Positions 24,278-36,543 of a stretch of DNA of 64,000 bases are shown here, piece by piece (position 1 is the stretch's first letter; the number at the start of each line of letters is the position of its first letter). Origin of the DNA: Caprella mutica (lineage: Eukaryota; Arthropoda; Malacostraca; Amphipoda; Caprellidae). The notes under the pieces are model-generated. The model was not told the DNA's origin. It did no database searches and saw only the letters and a list, made by a program, of their open reading frames with translations. The stretch spans positions 62,001-126,000 of the forward strand of contig CANNZV010001444.1 of NCBI GenBank assembly GCA_947561585.1. Reading direction: 5' to 3'. The translations under genes were made by a program, and so were the position numbers.

Positions 24278-24871
24278 GTGTTTAAGAAATGAAAGGACAG
24301 TTTAATTAAGCGAAAATACATCTATCAAGTATCTTTTTATATATATCACTTATATTGCTCCATGAAATAAAATCCATCGCGCGTTGGTATATTTAATTGT
24401 TTAACAATTGTTAGATTATAAATGTATAATTTAGTAATACTTCATTCAATTTATTCTAAAATACTCTCTACTAAAAACTATATAAGTATCATTATTAGGA
24501 TTCCTTGCGACTAATAACAAAAATCTAGATCTTTTGCTAGAGCTGTTCTTTTAAGTTGTAATGACAACAATCTTTAGATAACAAAGGAACGCTTCAACTA
24601 TAAGTATCAGCAATATGGAAAGGTACAAATGCAACAAAACTAAACCACATTCTGTGTGCAGAAGTTATTCATTATCTGCATCAGAATTGTTATTCTCAAA
24701 GCCTCTAGAAATATTTGCATTGTATTCTCATGGTTTACTTCCACATAAAGTCCATGTTGGAAATTCATTGACTGTGATGGAATTTAATTTGAAAGTCTCT
24801 TGCAGTCATTGGTCAAAGTCAGGTAATGGAACATCGGTTGTTTGGAATTTCTACTGAAACTTTAGTACAAT
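24278..24871. other. Gene-free; one unrecognised 80-codon frame
   Basis: An open frame at 24615-24857 (starting MERYKCNKTK, ending SVVWNFY) is the longest non-repetitive frame nearby. It lacks any motif I recognise and may be chance or an old exon. Confidence 0.3.
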
Positions 24872-25254
24872 CTTAAAGGTCCCCTCTACTAAATTTTTCA
24901 AATATCTGTATTCATTAAAACTTAGGTACAGAATATTAAACTGAAAATTGTTTTAAATTTGGTTCTATTATTATATTATGTAATTTGTATTCTAATGAGT
25001 TTACTTCTACTTTCTTAATATCAAGCGAAAAAAAGGCGAAGAAACCTCTGAAATATTCAAAACTATACAGGCAGGCCTGTGGTACTTAAGTACCAAGTAC
25101 ACACAGAGAAAGGATTAGTTGAATCAAATCATATTTGATTTGTTTTGACTAAATTTTATGGTTTATCTGTGCGCCTACCTACGTGGTGAGTTGCAGGTAC
25201 TATTTAAAATGAGTTAAATTGACGTTGGTTAAAACAACACATATGTGAGTTGAT

Positions 25255-25975
25255 TATTTTTAATTCCCGATGGTCACAACAACTACCTGTGATAGTCAAA
25301 ACTACTCGTGATGGTTGAACCAATTATATGTAATGGTTAAAACAACTACAGAACAAGGTTACATCAACTACTTGTGTATGTTTCTCCAATCACTCCTATG
25401 TGTTATACCAACTACTCGTGTAGGTTAAACCAACTACTCGTGTAGGTTATACCAACTGCTTGTGTAGGTTATACCAACTGCTTGTGTAGGTTATACCAAC
25501 TACTCGTGTAGGTTATACCAACTACTCGTGTAGGTTATACCAACTACTCGTGTAGGTTACATTAACTAAAAGTATAGGTGATATCAAGTACTCATGTAGG
25601 TTATATCAACTACTCGGTTAGGTTATATCAACTACTCGGTAGGTTATATCAACTACTCGTGTTGCTTATATCAACTACTCGTGTAGGTTATACCAACTGC
25701 TTGTGTAGGTTATACCAACTACTCGTGTAGGTTATACCAACTACTCGTGTAGGTTATACCAACTAATCGTGTAGGTTATACCAACTACTCGTGTAGGTTA
25801 TACCAACTACTCGTGTAGGTTACATTAACTACTCGTGTAGGTTATATCAACTACTCGGTTAGGTTATATCAACTACTCGGTTAGGTTATATCAACTACTC
25901 GTGTTGGTTATATCAACTACTCGTGTAGGTTATATCATCATCTCGTGTTGGTTATATCAACTACTTGTAAACTAA
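25255..25975 (+). repeat. 22-bp minisatellite AGGTTATACCAACTACTCGT
   Basis: About 30 units of 22 bp (AGGTTATACCAACTACTCGT plus GT). Blocks with TATATCAACTACTCGGTT are repeated as groups, showing amplification of multi-unit blocks. The outer units grade into the arm sequence GTTAAAACAACTAC. Confidence 0.9.
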
Positions 25976-26748
25976 GTAAATGTATATCAACTATTATAGT
26001 GTAGGTTGAAATATCGGACTAGTTAGCAGTAGCCAGACTTTTTACAAGACTTTTTCAGTCACTATATTTACTCTATTAAATTATAATCTCGAGTTAGGTC
26101 CCGGTATCAATTAGATTAGACTTTTTATTTTCTAGGACCAAATCTAACATGTTCACATCTATTTTCTACTTTTGCTTTTGTGATATGCATACTATTTTAA
26201 TTTTAAAAAATAATTGATCACCTAGACCTATCCTTGCTTTTTGAAATGTTTTCGATCCTATGAATTGATATATGGTTATCAGTTGTAAATTAATAGATAA
26301 GATTGAATAAGTAATCTCATTAGGTCAGTTTATAAATAAGTAGTTAGATGACATAAATAACTTTACGTAGTGATAAATAGGTAGGCTAGATGAATTAATT
26401 AACCAGGCTAGATTAAAAAAGTTGATAAATCTTTGATATGCTGCAATTGTACTAGAACTTAATGAATAATAAATTAATGATAAAGCCTTTATCTTCTAAA
26501 CCATATTTTAGTGCAATTCATCTTACTCATAGACACTGATATTGAAATATGCTAATAGAATTACCAAGGTCAAATTGAAAACGAAATGTAAACATTTAAG
26601 TTTTAGATTTATTATTTAGAAGTATAATTTGAATTCTCGTCACTTTCTTTCACGACTGAAGGTTGCCAATTCCTGAAATAAGAGATTCGTATATTAATAT
26701 ATATTGAATAGAAATTCACAGTATCGTTCATATACATTATCAATAACA

Positions 26749-27330
26749 TCACCTACTCTTTTTCCTTTTGTGATGAGATAGCGACAGCTTCGATATTCTT
26801 TTCATGTCTGGAATCCCTAAAAGCATACGAAAAAGAAAGAGCTAATCATATTGCAAATACATATTTAAAAATCATCTAATATTTTCAAATACTTACTTTG
26901 ACCTAGCATAATTGTTCCTGAACCATTCAAAGGAATTGAAGAGGACTCCGATAGTTGATGACGTTGATCTACTTCATCAATTCTTCATCAAGATCTGAAA
27001 GTAGATTCAGAAAATATAGAAAACCATATATTAATAAAGAAATGAAAAGAATTATTAACTGATAATTCTTTCATATAGGTAAATTATTTATATAAAATGT
27101 TAAACTAATTATAAATCTTCAGATGCAGTATAAATTTAGCTCTAATAAATGCAATGGATTTTTCTAGCTAATCCTCATAATTTTGTTCATTATACACTCA
27201 TAATGTAGACATTAATTAAATACCAAGAAAGTATAATATATCAAAAGGCTCACCTCTGGTTGGAGTTCTCCCTGCTAAATCCCTGAACGGTGTTCTCCTC
27301 CGACTACCTCCCTGGATGGAGTTCTCCCAG
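26749..27330 (-). pseudogene. Broken 3' part of a spliced host gene (three exon remnants)
   Basis: I do not recognise the protein. Three minus-strand exon-like pieces carry good splice signals: about 27330-27254 ending CCAGAG before GTGAGC, 26994-26897 preceded by CTACTTTCAG and ending GTCAAA before GTAAGT, and 26816-26749 preceded by CGTATGCTTTTAG. Phases match: the first exon leaves one base, giving DLDEEL at the start of the second. The second leaves one base, giving RIPDMKRISKLSLSHHKRKK, S, R and a TGA at 26749-26751 in the third. The second intron is 80 bp. The middle exon needs a one-base shift near 26975 to pass from DLDEEL into DEVDQRHQLSESSSIPLNGS, and the first exon also needs a shift, so this is a decayed copy. 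The protein end is serine-rich and then strongly basic. It lies inside the 25089-29391 element, which suggests capture of genomic DNA with introns. Confidence 0.5.
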
Positions 27331-27645
27331 TCATAGAAAACTAGGGTCAAGTAGGTAAATTGCGGCACTTTAACTAACTGTGGTCTCTTATCTCAGAAAC
27401 ATTAATAACCATCATGACTTCAAGGCACTCGTGAAATGAATAGAACCTATCATAAATTGTGCTTAAATTATGATGTTCAACAATTTAGTATATAGCTAAA
27501 CTAATTTCAGAATGATTTTGAGACTCTCTTTAATAGGGTCACAATTAGAAATTAAAGAACCGAATTTGGCTGTGTAACCCTACCTATAGGTACACCAACT
27601 AGTTTTAAAATATATAGATTATCAGACCACTTTACTTGAGATACT

Positions 27646-27804
27646 AGGATAAATTCCGAAATATCGGACGGCTCCACATTTTCGGTCGCGTAAGAAAAAC
27701 TATATTAAATTAACTTTTATTTTAATTAGCTATTAGGTAGCTATATACTACATTTCATAAGTGACCGAAAATTTGAAATCGCCTGATAATTTGGAACTTA
27801 CCCT
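27646..27804. mobile_element. AAGTTCCGAG-type palindromic MITE
   Basis: AGGATAAATTCCGAAATATC at left faces AGGGTAAGTTCCAAATTATC on the other strand, with ACATTTTCGGTC/CGAAAATT inside. It lies next to FB-C. Confidence 0.75.
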
Positions 27805-27845
27805 ATTCTGAGGACAGCGCAGTAACTGCCTAGCCTATGTAGAAG

Positions 27846-28353
27846 GGGCGTAGGTCATAGCCCCCCCGGTCATGAGCCCCCCCCCCCGGTCAAGAGCCCC
27901 CCTAGGTCATAAGCCCCCCCGGGTCAAGAGCCCCCCGGTCATTAGCCCCCCCGGTCATGAGCCCCCCCGGTCACGAGCCCCCCCTGTTTTTAAATCCTTA
28001 TTTACCTATACTATTTAATCCTTATTGACACTTTTGTAGTTCATTACTGAATAGACATAAAATATATGTATATCGGGGGGCGTGTCGCCCCCCGAACCCC
28101 CTGCCAGGTCATTAAACAATCATGAACTGTGCAGTACAACAATCTAGCGGATACAACAAACTACATTAGCAACTCTCAGTTATTTCTATCTAAGTAATTC
28201 TTCATTTGTTTATAACTAGGTAAATAAGGATTAAAAAAACAGGGAGGGGGGGGGGGCTCGTGACCGGGAGGGCTCATGACCTAGGGGGGCTCATGATCGG
28301 GGGGGCTCGTGACCGGGGGGGCTCATGACCGGAGGGGCTCTTGACCGTATCCC
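27846..28353. mobile_element. FB-C: GC-type foldback, 508 bp
   Basis: The 9-bp duplication ATGTAGAAG lies at 27837-27845 and 28354-28362. The left end GGGCGTAGGTCATAGCCCC and the right end (other strand) GGGATACGGTCAAGAGCCCC share the GGG-N4-GGTCA pattern. About seven GGTCATGAGCCCCCC-like units form the left arm and about five inverted units the right. The AT-rich core includes TTAATCCTTATTGACACTTT and a GC hairpin at 28074-28102 (GGGGGGCGTG/CGCCCCCC). Confidence 0.85.
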
Positions 28354-28799
28354 ATGTAGAAGGTATTGACACTGAAAAAAACAACTAGGTAGGTATGATG
28401 CTTAAGTTAACATATAATAATCTAGGAAAATTAGTTTGGATATCAATTTACAAACTGGAAGGCAGTAATCAAAATTTATTATTATAAAAGTTATATACTG
28501 ATAATCAGCTCTTCAAATAACTACCTATATAAAGCCACCAAACTATCAATCACCAATATTTTAGAATATTTAGGCAGACATTTATCAATTTATTAATGAA
28601 TTCAATTAATAATCGATCGGCACCGATAATACTATTTAGTGCATATAACGCTATTGTTTGCACTTGAACTAAAATGGTATTGAGGAGCGTTCACATTCAA
28701 CACGTAACACACTTGAAACAAGATTTGAACTGAAAAGTGTTATGCGAATAAATTAGCTTTGAGGAAAGCATAACTTGCCACTTACTCATTTGATTGAAC

Positions 28800-29340
28800 T
28801 CACATCTAAACTTTAAAAAAAAGTAGCACTAACTCTCATAGTAAGTTAATTTATACACCAGATAAATAAGATTAACAGTCTTTGTGGGTTACATTATCAC
28901 ACTATGTCATAGTTGTTTTAACTCTTACCTAAACTTACAAAAATGTAGCGCCAACTCTCATAGTAAGTTAATTCATACACTGCAGAATACACTGGATTAA
29001 CAGTCTTTGTGGGTTACTATAACACACTATGTCATAGTTGATTTAACTCGCACCTAAAATTAAAAAAGTAGCGTAAACTCTCATAGTAAGTTAATTCATA
29101 TACCAGATACATTGAAATGACAATCTTTGTGAGTAACTTCAACACACTATGTCCTAGTTGTTTTAACATATGTCTAAACTCCCAAAATGTAACTCCAACT
29201 CTCATAGTAAGTTGATTCAATCTATAAAATGATTTGAATTAACTATGTTTGGTGACACACACGTCATAGTTGTTTTGACACACATGAAAACATGATTATA
29301 GTCAAACCAACTCACGTAATAAATTGATTCAAAGCATAAA
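28800..29340 (-). repeat. Four tandem copies of a 122-bp unit
   Basis: AACTCTCATAGTAAGTTAAT starts units near 28828, 28951, 29074 and 29197. Each contains a TTAACAGTCTTTGTGGGTTA-type phrase and CACTATGTCATAGTTGTTTT, increasingly diverged toward the outer end. They form the right arm of the 25089-29391 element. Confidence 0.8.
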
Positions 29341-29556
29341 TTGTTGACCCATTAAATATGAGTAAACTTTTTTCTCTGTGTACCAATAAAAGTGGTACTT
29401 ATTTCGAGTCATGTCTAAATAAGTACCGTTCAAAGACATAGAAAACGGAGACAATATTTTGTATTTATTTCACGGTAACTATCGAAAACATCAAAATTAG
29501 AATCCAGATGAGGTTATTAGACGCAATTGGTTTAGAAATTCAACATGTCCCATTTT

Positions 29557-29759
29557 AGAGTAAGTTCCAAGTTATTGCATGGTACAGTATTTTCAAACAT
29601 GTAAAATTCTTTATACAAATCTCTATGTACACATAATAATCATTATTTAACTTTCATTTCAATTGGTATTCATGATACCAATTTGAATAGAAGTTGAATA
29701 ATAATTATAACTATTATATTTTCTTTTTAACGTAACAATAACTTGGAACTTAGTACCCT
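29557..29759. mobile_element. AAGTTCC-type palindromic MITE
   Basis: AGAGTAAGTTCCAAGTTATT at left faces a right end beginning AAGTTCCAAGTTATTGTTAC on the other strand. The centre contains the palindrome AATTGGTATTCATGATACCAATT split over about 23 bp. Confidence 0.65.
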
Positions 29760-30867
29760 TCTTCCAAAAATATTTCATAGAGCATAAAATCGCTGTTTGT
29801 TCAATGTAGCACTATAATTATAGAAATATTAGTATCTATTAATTTCTCACCTATAATAAGTGAGAGTTAAGATATGGTTGGATTTTAAAACCTTTAATAA
29901 ATTCACTATTTTAAACTTTCATCACAGTCATAAACACTGAAACACTTTAATAATAGGGTTATATATAGTACTCTAACTCTAAAATAATTTTTTTTCATTA
30001 TAACTCATAGAAAATGAGATATATAATGAAGGAGTGACAATTATAAATTTCTTGTTACTTTTCCTCGATTTAGTTAACGTTTGGTAATTAAATTGAGTTG
30101 TGATTTGGTAATTAAATTGGGGTATGCTTGTAGTATAACTTCCAGATTATTATAAATGGCTACCAATACCGAAAAAAAATAAGGTAGCTAAAAGTATACC
30201 TATTTACCTAGTTCCCATTAAATTTACGATAATAAAAGGTAAAGTTCGTCCAGCTTCTTTGTTATTCTATTGAATCTAATAGAAATGTCGGACAGTGATG
30301 ATGAAGTGTTATTCTTCCTTAAATAAATAATTGCGAAGCGAATACTTGATCAATTTCTTTGTGTTAAGTGTGTTATGTTATGTAACCGTATGTTATACAA
30401 ATTTAATTAATTTCAAGATAAATTTTAATTTAGGGTAATCCTTTTAAGAATTCAAGTGATATATAATACTTATCTAAAATTATAATAGTTAATTTAAAGT
30501 CCATTGTTGAATCCTTATTATAATACTTATCAATATAAACATGTTAAATGCAGATTGTCAGTACAGTACTACTCCTCAATAATGAAGTCCTGTATAGTCT
30601 TGAGGAGTCCTGAGTAATGAACTTCCATGCATAATGATTAATGAACATACTCTGTTTAATCTACCATAAATTGGCCATCTGTTTACTAAGCATCTCTTGA
30701 CTTCTATATAATGAAGTAACCTCTATACAGGTAATATTTCTTATGAATTAGCAAATACGAAATAAATTTCTTTTCTGTTAACTGTTTTATGTTATATAAC
30801 CTTAGCTCTACAAATTTGAAGAATTTCTAAGAAAAAATTAATTTAAAGTGGAGAGGACCTTTAACGA

Positions 30868-32335
30868 TGAGCTAACATATATATTATTTTATATAATATA
30901 CAGGGTGTTTCAGATTTAAGGCAAACAGGTTTTGAATGTCAAATGAATCATCAATTTCGATCTTTGACTTTATGAAAGGTATGACATATTGCATCAAGTG
31001 TCATAGTCAAGGGCACAACTTGGAGTTTTCTACGCCGGACTTTCCCCCTACGATTAAAATATCAATATTTTGCGCTATTAAGTTATATTTTTGATAATAC
31101 AAGCAATTAAAAGTTTTACACAGTAATAAAATTTTATTGTTACGATTTTAGGACATCTCAAGGACGGATATTTTGCTGCGCGGGCAACTTACCGTTAGTA
31201 CAATTCGCCGCGTGATTTATGCTGTACCGGCGTATACATCATTTATATTATAACATTTTATGAATAAGAAAAATATTAATTTCTTGACGTTCAAGACTGA
31301 CTTAAAATAGTAGGTGACAAATTTCAGTAGTGCATTTTAGTTGTTTCTTTTGTTGTAGTTCTTCACTTGTTCTTGGAAAATATAAGTATATAATTGTTAT
31401 ATTTCGAGACTATTTTCTCCTCTACCTCTTTGATAGCCTGGCTTAGAATACCTTGATTTATGTATTTATCTGAAAACCAAGTTCTCCTACATACCAAAAA
31501 AAGACTTAAAGTTTTTTTCTTTCCAGTTAGAGAATGACCTGTAGATCAGTATCTATTGCCAGGGAAAATATTTGTCATAGTATCAACATAGTTTTCAGTT
31601 AAGCGAAATACACTCTTATATTCATGAGCGATCGTTACTGACGTTATTTCCCGATGATACCTTTAAAGAAAACCAAACAAATCCATGGTCCTGTACTATG
31701 GAAAATAAGTCAATACATCAAATTAAGCTGAATATATAACAAAGTGTGGTCTTGTAGGGCGGTCTCCAGGACACTTCAAAATATTGAAGTACGCCACCTC
31801 ACTTTTCGCCAGATTTAGCATACCAAACCGTAGTGTGAAAGTGGACACTATGAATAGTAGTGTGGTGGTGGGCATATGGAGTATAGTGTGGAGGTGGGCA
31901 CTTCAAGATAAAATCTCACACAATGACCTGTAGTGTGCAGTGCTACTTTAAAGTGCTAGTGCCCGATTTAACATACGGGCCAATGTCTGACTGCAGGTAA
32001 AATGCTCTTTTGTGCCAAATAATTACTAGATTGGATAGTGGCTCCATATTGTAGCAATATTCGTCCTATAGAAAAGTCATGCACTTTTATTGCTGGGAGT
32101 TGTAGTCTAATTCTTTTGAACGTTACACAATCGAATCAGAATTGGAGGGCAATGCTATGTGAAATGGAGAGAGCACATTGGGGAATAGAATAAACTTCCT
32201 AGGCTTTTAAAACGTTCCAATCGAATCATTCAATTAACTCAATAAATAAATATTTAATTTAGTGACACAAGTAGAAATAAAAGAGCGGTGCATACTTAGA
32301 ATATGGTTTATTTTCATTATTTTTTTTACTTTTGA
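30868..32335. other. Gene-free stretch
   Basis: A possible solo transposon end (CAGGGTGTTTCAGATTTAAG) lies at 30901, but I see no partner. Short GTAGTGTG/GGTGGGCA phrases recur near 31830-31900. Nothing else is recognised. Confidence 0.35.
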
Positions 32336-33152
32336 GATTGTGTGGTGTCCGGCGATTGGGTAGTGTCCGGTGATTGAGTAATGGCCGGTGATTGGGTAGT
32401 GTCCGGTGAATGGGTAGTGACCGGTGATTCGGTAGTGTCCCTTGTTTGGGTAGTGTCTGTTGTTCGGGTAGTGTCCGGTGATTGAGTAGTGTCTGGTGAT
32501 TGGGTAGTGTCCGGTGATTGGGTAGTGTCTGGTGATTGGGTAGTGTCCGCTGATTGGGTAGTGTCCGATGATTGGGTAGTGTCTGTTGTTCAGGTATTGT
32601 CCTGGTATTGGGTAGTGTTCGATGATAGGGTAGTGTCTGATGATTGGGTAGTGTCTGTTGTTCAGGTATTGTCCTGGGATTGGGTAGTGTCCGGTGATTG
32701 GATGGTGTCCGGTGATTGGGTAGTGTCTGGTGATTGGGTAGTGTCTGGTGATTGGGTAGTGTCCGGTGATTGGATGGTGTCCGGTGATTGGGTAGTGTCT
32801 GGTGATTGGGTAGTGTCTGGTGATTGGGTAGTGTCTGGTGATTGGGTAGTGTCTGGTGATAGGGTAGTGTACGGTGATTGGGTAGTTTCCGGTGATTGGG
32901 TAGTGTCTGGTGATTGGGTAGTGTCCGGTGATTGGATGGTGTCCGGTGATTGGGTAGTGTCTGGTGATTGGGTAGTGTCTGGTGATTGGGTAGTGTCTGG
33001 TGATTGGGTAGTGTCTGGTGATTGGGTAGTTTCCGGTGATTGGGTAGTGTTCGGTGATAGAGTAGTGTCCGGTGATTGGGTAGTGTCCGGTACTTGGGTA
33101 GTCTCCGTTACTTGGGAAGTGTCCGTTACTTGGGTACTGTCCGTTGATTAGG
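32336..33152 (+). repeat. 18-bp minisatellite GATTGGGTAGTGTCCGGT
   Basis: About 45 units of 18 bp. Because 18 is a multiple of 3, one frame (32489-33151, 220 codons, hexapeptide GDWVVS) stays open. It has no signal sequence, no non-repeat domain and no visible promoter context, so I treat it as a repeat rather than a gene. A block GGATGGTGTCCGGT is spaced regularly every few units, which indicates higher-order amplification. Confidence 0.9.
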
Positions 33153-33301
33153 TTTCAGTTCTCTATCTCTCCCTAATGTGTCTCATATTCGCATTGATAT
33201 AAATAGGTGACTCTGTGTTCTAGAACTTCTGGGCACTACACGAGTTTACAAATTTCTATTTAATCAATACAACTATTGTACTCTTATAATTTATATATGT
33301 A

Positions 33302-33518
33302 CAGGATGATTGATAAGTAATGGATTTTATTAACCATAAGATAACTCGTAAATAAAAATATTTGATCAAAAGATAACATTTTCTAGTAGGTATAATTTGT
33401 TGTTTTGTATATGTATGTATTATAGCTACCAGAAAATGTTGTTCTTTAATAAAATTTATTTAATTTACTATGTAGTTATCTTACAGGTTATAAAATTCGT
33501 TACATATCAAACACCCTT
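33302..33518. mobile_element. 217-bp palindromic MITE with TA target
   Basis: CAGGATGATTGATAAGTAAT at left faces AAAGGGTGTTTGATATGTAA on the other strand, continuing as GGATTTTAT and CGAATTTTAT. TA flanks both sides (33300-33301, 33519-33520). A central inverted pair AACATTTTCTAGTAGG/CTACCAGAAAATGTT makes the whole element one hairpin. Confidence 0.8.
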
Positions 33519-33837
33519 TATTTTGCAAGGTTCAAGGAAAGATTGATAGTGTTGACGTGATTTAATTTTTCTATATCAGAGTGAAATGGACTAGAGAAGC
33601 AGGCTCTCACTTGGTGTGGTACTCACGTCTTCGTTGCCATAATTCACGTGACTCAAAATAATCGAACTTTTCCAGGGCAGTAATGATGGTCCATTGCTTT
33701 ATGTTGCCAGTGACAACACGTCGACGCTAAACACACCTAATTAAAAACGCTGCAAAATCCATATTTTGAAAGGGGGAATACATTTATTTGGGGGGAATGA
33801 GCACTGTTTTATTTTTTTTAATCAAGGATGCATTTCA

Positions 33838-33958
33838 GGGTAATCTACAAATTAACGGATGGTTTCACATCTTCGATATAATAAAAGAAACTATTAGTTA
33901 AATAATAAATATTTCATATTCAATCGAAGATGTGGAACTTTCCGTTAATTCACAACTC
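33838..33958. mobile_element. Diverged AAGTTCC-type palindromic MITE
   Basis: AACGGATGGTTTCACATCTT faces AACGGAAAGTTCCACATCTT on the other strand. The outer ends are worn. Confidence 0.6.
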
Positions 33959-34494
33959 TCATTACATTAAGATTGGAAGGGCGGGCAACCAAATCCAAAT
34001 CTGATAACATCTACTTTGCAACTCTGTGCGGTTAACTGTTAGAGTCAGTTGTTCACTTTAGTGAGTAGGTTATGTACCACCCCTGCATGCAGTTACATTG
34101 CTATTGGTGATTTACGTTGTTTTTGCTGTGCACAGTAATATTGTTGTAGTCTTTGTATGTACAGATTGAGTTTTGTCATTCCAGTGATAGAGCAATTTAT
34201 CAGTGTCAAAGCAGCAGATGTCCTTTTGACCCTCACGGCTCCTGTGTCCAATGATTAGTGCCTCTTCACCGTTTATGTAATGTGTTTATATTATTTACTG
34301 GCTGTTCAATATCACACCAATAATTTATCTTCTTTTATTTTTATAAGAATTCTTTTAATTTAATTGGTAATTAAAATTGGGAAGTGCACATCAGATAATA
34401 ATCTCTTTCTCTTTCCAACGACCACTGATGTCATTCTTTATTAAATTTCAACTCCATGTAATAGCCACTAATAGGTAACACAGGAATGTAATTA
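33959..34494. other. Gene-free spacer
   Basis: Single-copy-looking DNA. I see nothing interpretable. Confidence 0.35.
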
Positions 34495-34912
34495 GTACAG
34501 ATGTACAGGCCTGTAGATATTACAGGTGTATAGGCCTGTAGATATTACAAGTGTACAGGCCTGTAGATATTACAGGTGTACAGGCCTGTATATATTACAG
34601 GTGTACAGAACTGTATATATTACAGGTGTACAGGCCTGTAGATATTACGGGTGTACAGGCCTGTATATATTACAGGTGTTCAGAACTGTATATATTACAG
34701 GTGTACAGGCCTGTAGATATTACGGGTAAACAGGCCTGTAGATATTACAGGTGTGCATACCTGTAGATATTACAGGTGTACAGTTCTGTAGATATTACAG
34801 GTGCACAGACTTGTAGATATTACAGGTGTACATACCTGTAGATATTACAGGTGTACAGACCTGTAGATCTTACAATTGTATAGGTCTGTAGATATATCTA
34901 CAGGCCTATCTT
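34495..34912 (+). repeat. 25-bp minisatellite CTGTAGATATTACAGGTGTA
   Basis: About 16 units of 25 bp (CTGTAGATATTACAGGTGTA plus CAGGC). The last unit is followed by its own inverse (TCTGTAGATATATCTACAGG), making a small terminal palindrome. Open frames over it (period 25, all frames) are repeat artefacts. Confidence 0.9.
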
Positions 34913-35899
34913 TGTTGACTTCTTTATAAAATATGGAGGCGAAACATTTATTGCAAGCAAAATCTTACAATATCTGAAATAATTTAATTTATTCAGGCGA
35001 TATTGAACACTATTATTTATTTGTAAATTAATAGCTACTTAATAGATAATTAAAACTATTAATTATCAAATTAATTCATCTGTATATTTAAGTATGGATT
35101 CAAATTACTTTTAATTATAGTATTACTTTCATCGTAAGCAGAATTTTAGTTAGTTGATTTCACCAATAATCAGATATTTTAGTAATTCGGTGATGCTCAC
35201 TATTTATTTAGATCAAGATTAATGCAAATGGTAATGAACAGATTTAAAGTGTAGAGGCAGATGTAGGTACATACATACAGTTATCAAAAGTTTTTCATAT
35301 AAGTTACGAACTGCTGAAACTATCACACATTTTTTATTCGTATTGAATATGTATACTCCTCTGTTTGGTTAACCCATTCTTGTTCAATTGATTGAAAAGA
35401 TTCATACTCAACGGGAAATCCATATTATCAGAGGTTATTTAAACTCAGCGTTGAAGGTTTTTTTAGTTTGCTTTCGAATAGACAGAATTCTATTCATCAT
35501 CAGGAGAAGGGTGGAAAACCTGTACCTGACAATGAATTTTATGACCAATAGTTGTATGTTGGATATCGTCTTTCCATTCATGTTATCTATCTTATAGTTT
35601 ATTAATATTAATTAATCTATTAAATATTAAAATATGAGACAAAAAAATAGAAAATTTGTTACTACCTATAGCTATTGCTGATTTCATTAATTCTCAAAAA
35701 TAAATGTACTTTCTTTATATCTGTAAAAGAATCAATTTTTTAATTTTCTTATCAAGTGTCTTCTTGTTTCTAAGAATATCCTCTATGCCTATTTGTGTTC
35801 TCTACTCATATGCACTACTTGTTGCTAAATATGTTTCCTCTTGATCATAAGTGTGTTCTGTTAATCTGAAGTGTGTCTTTTATATCCTAATATGTGTGT

Positions 35900-36285
35900 C
35901 CTGTTGATCTTAAGTGATTCCTGTTTTGTAGAGAAACAGGAAACACTTAGGGTCAACGAGACACACTTAGGATCAACAGGACACACTTAGGATCAACAGG
36001 ACTCACTTAATAGGATAAAAAGACTTACTTACGATAAAAAAGACACACTTAGGACAAAAAAGACACACTTAGGATTAACAGGACACACTTAGGATCAACA
36101 GGACACACTTAGGATCAACAGGACACACCTAGGATCAACAGAACACACTTAGGATCAACAGGACACACTGAGGATCAACAGGACTCACTTAATAGGATAA
36201 AAAAGACTTACTTATGATAACAAAGACACACTTAGGATAGAAAAGACACACCTAGGATTAACAGGACACACTTAGGATCAAGAGG
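35900..36285 (+). repeat. 20-bp minisatellite AGGATCAACAGGACACACTT
   Basis: About 17 units in the loop of the 35428 element. The inverse unit appears just upstream (GATCATAAGTGTGTTCTGTT near 35842-35910), so the array extends from inside the palindrome centre. A block with AATAGGATAAAAAGACTTAC occurs twice about 180 bp apart. Confidence 0.85.
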
Positions 36286-36543
36286 AAACACATTTAGCAA
36301 CAAGTAGCGCATATGAATAGAGAACACACATAGGAATAGAGGACATACATAGAAACAAGAAGGCACTTAAGAAGAAAGAAAAACAGTTGATTTTTTACAG
36401 ATATATAGAAAGTAGAATTATTTTAGAGAATTAATGTAATCAGCAATAGCTATAGGGAGTAACAAATTTTCTATTTTTTTGTCTCATATTTTAATATTCA
36501 ATAGATTAATTAATATTAATAAACTATAGGATAGATAGCTTAA

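Larger units (their letters stand above)
25089..29391. mobile_element. 4.3-kb inverted-end element carrying a gene fragment
   Basis: The 10-bp direct repeat GTGGTACTTA lies at 25079-25088 and 29392-29401. Internal to it, GTACACACAGAGAAAG at left pairs with GTACACAGAGAAAAAAG read inward from the right. The left arm passes into a 22-bp array (25255-25975) and the right arm into four 122-bp repeats; both contain GTTAAAACAACTA-type phrases in inverted orientation. The middle holds a broken spliced gene fragment, a MITE and FB-C. It may be a diverged relative of the FB family, but its end motif is not an obvious match. Confidence 0.55.
24874..30863. mobile_element. Possible TTAA element carrying the 25089-29391 insertion
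   Basis: TTAA is followed by AGGTCCCCTCTACT at the left; the right reads AGGTCCTCTCCACT then TTAA on the other strand (12 of 14 match). Without the 4.3-kb nested element it would be about 1.7 kb. At 30285 a 13-residue frame MSDSDDEVLFFLK ends in a stop; its acidic start resembles the N-termini of some DNA-transposon proteins, a weak hint only. A diverged copy of the right end lies near 30345-30450. Confidence 0.4.

Noticed and set aside
24615..24857. 80-codon non-repetitive frame
   Set aside because: No recognisable motif, codon bias or splice context strong enough to call a gene.
30901..30950. Transposon end CAGGGTGTTTCAGATTTAAG
   Set aside because: No inverted partner seen in the window.
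32489..33151. 220-codon frame coding GDWVVS repeats
   Set aside because: 18-bp tandem repeat; no unique sequence or gene context.
34526..34766. Frames of 67-71 codons with tyrosine-rich repeats
   Set aside because: 25-bp satellite read in overlapping frames.
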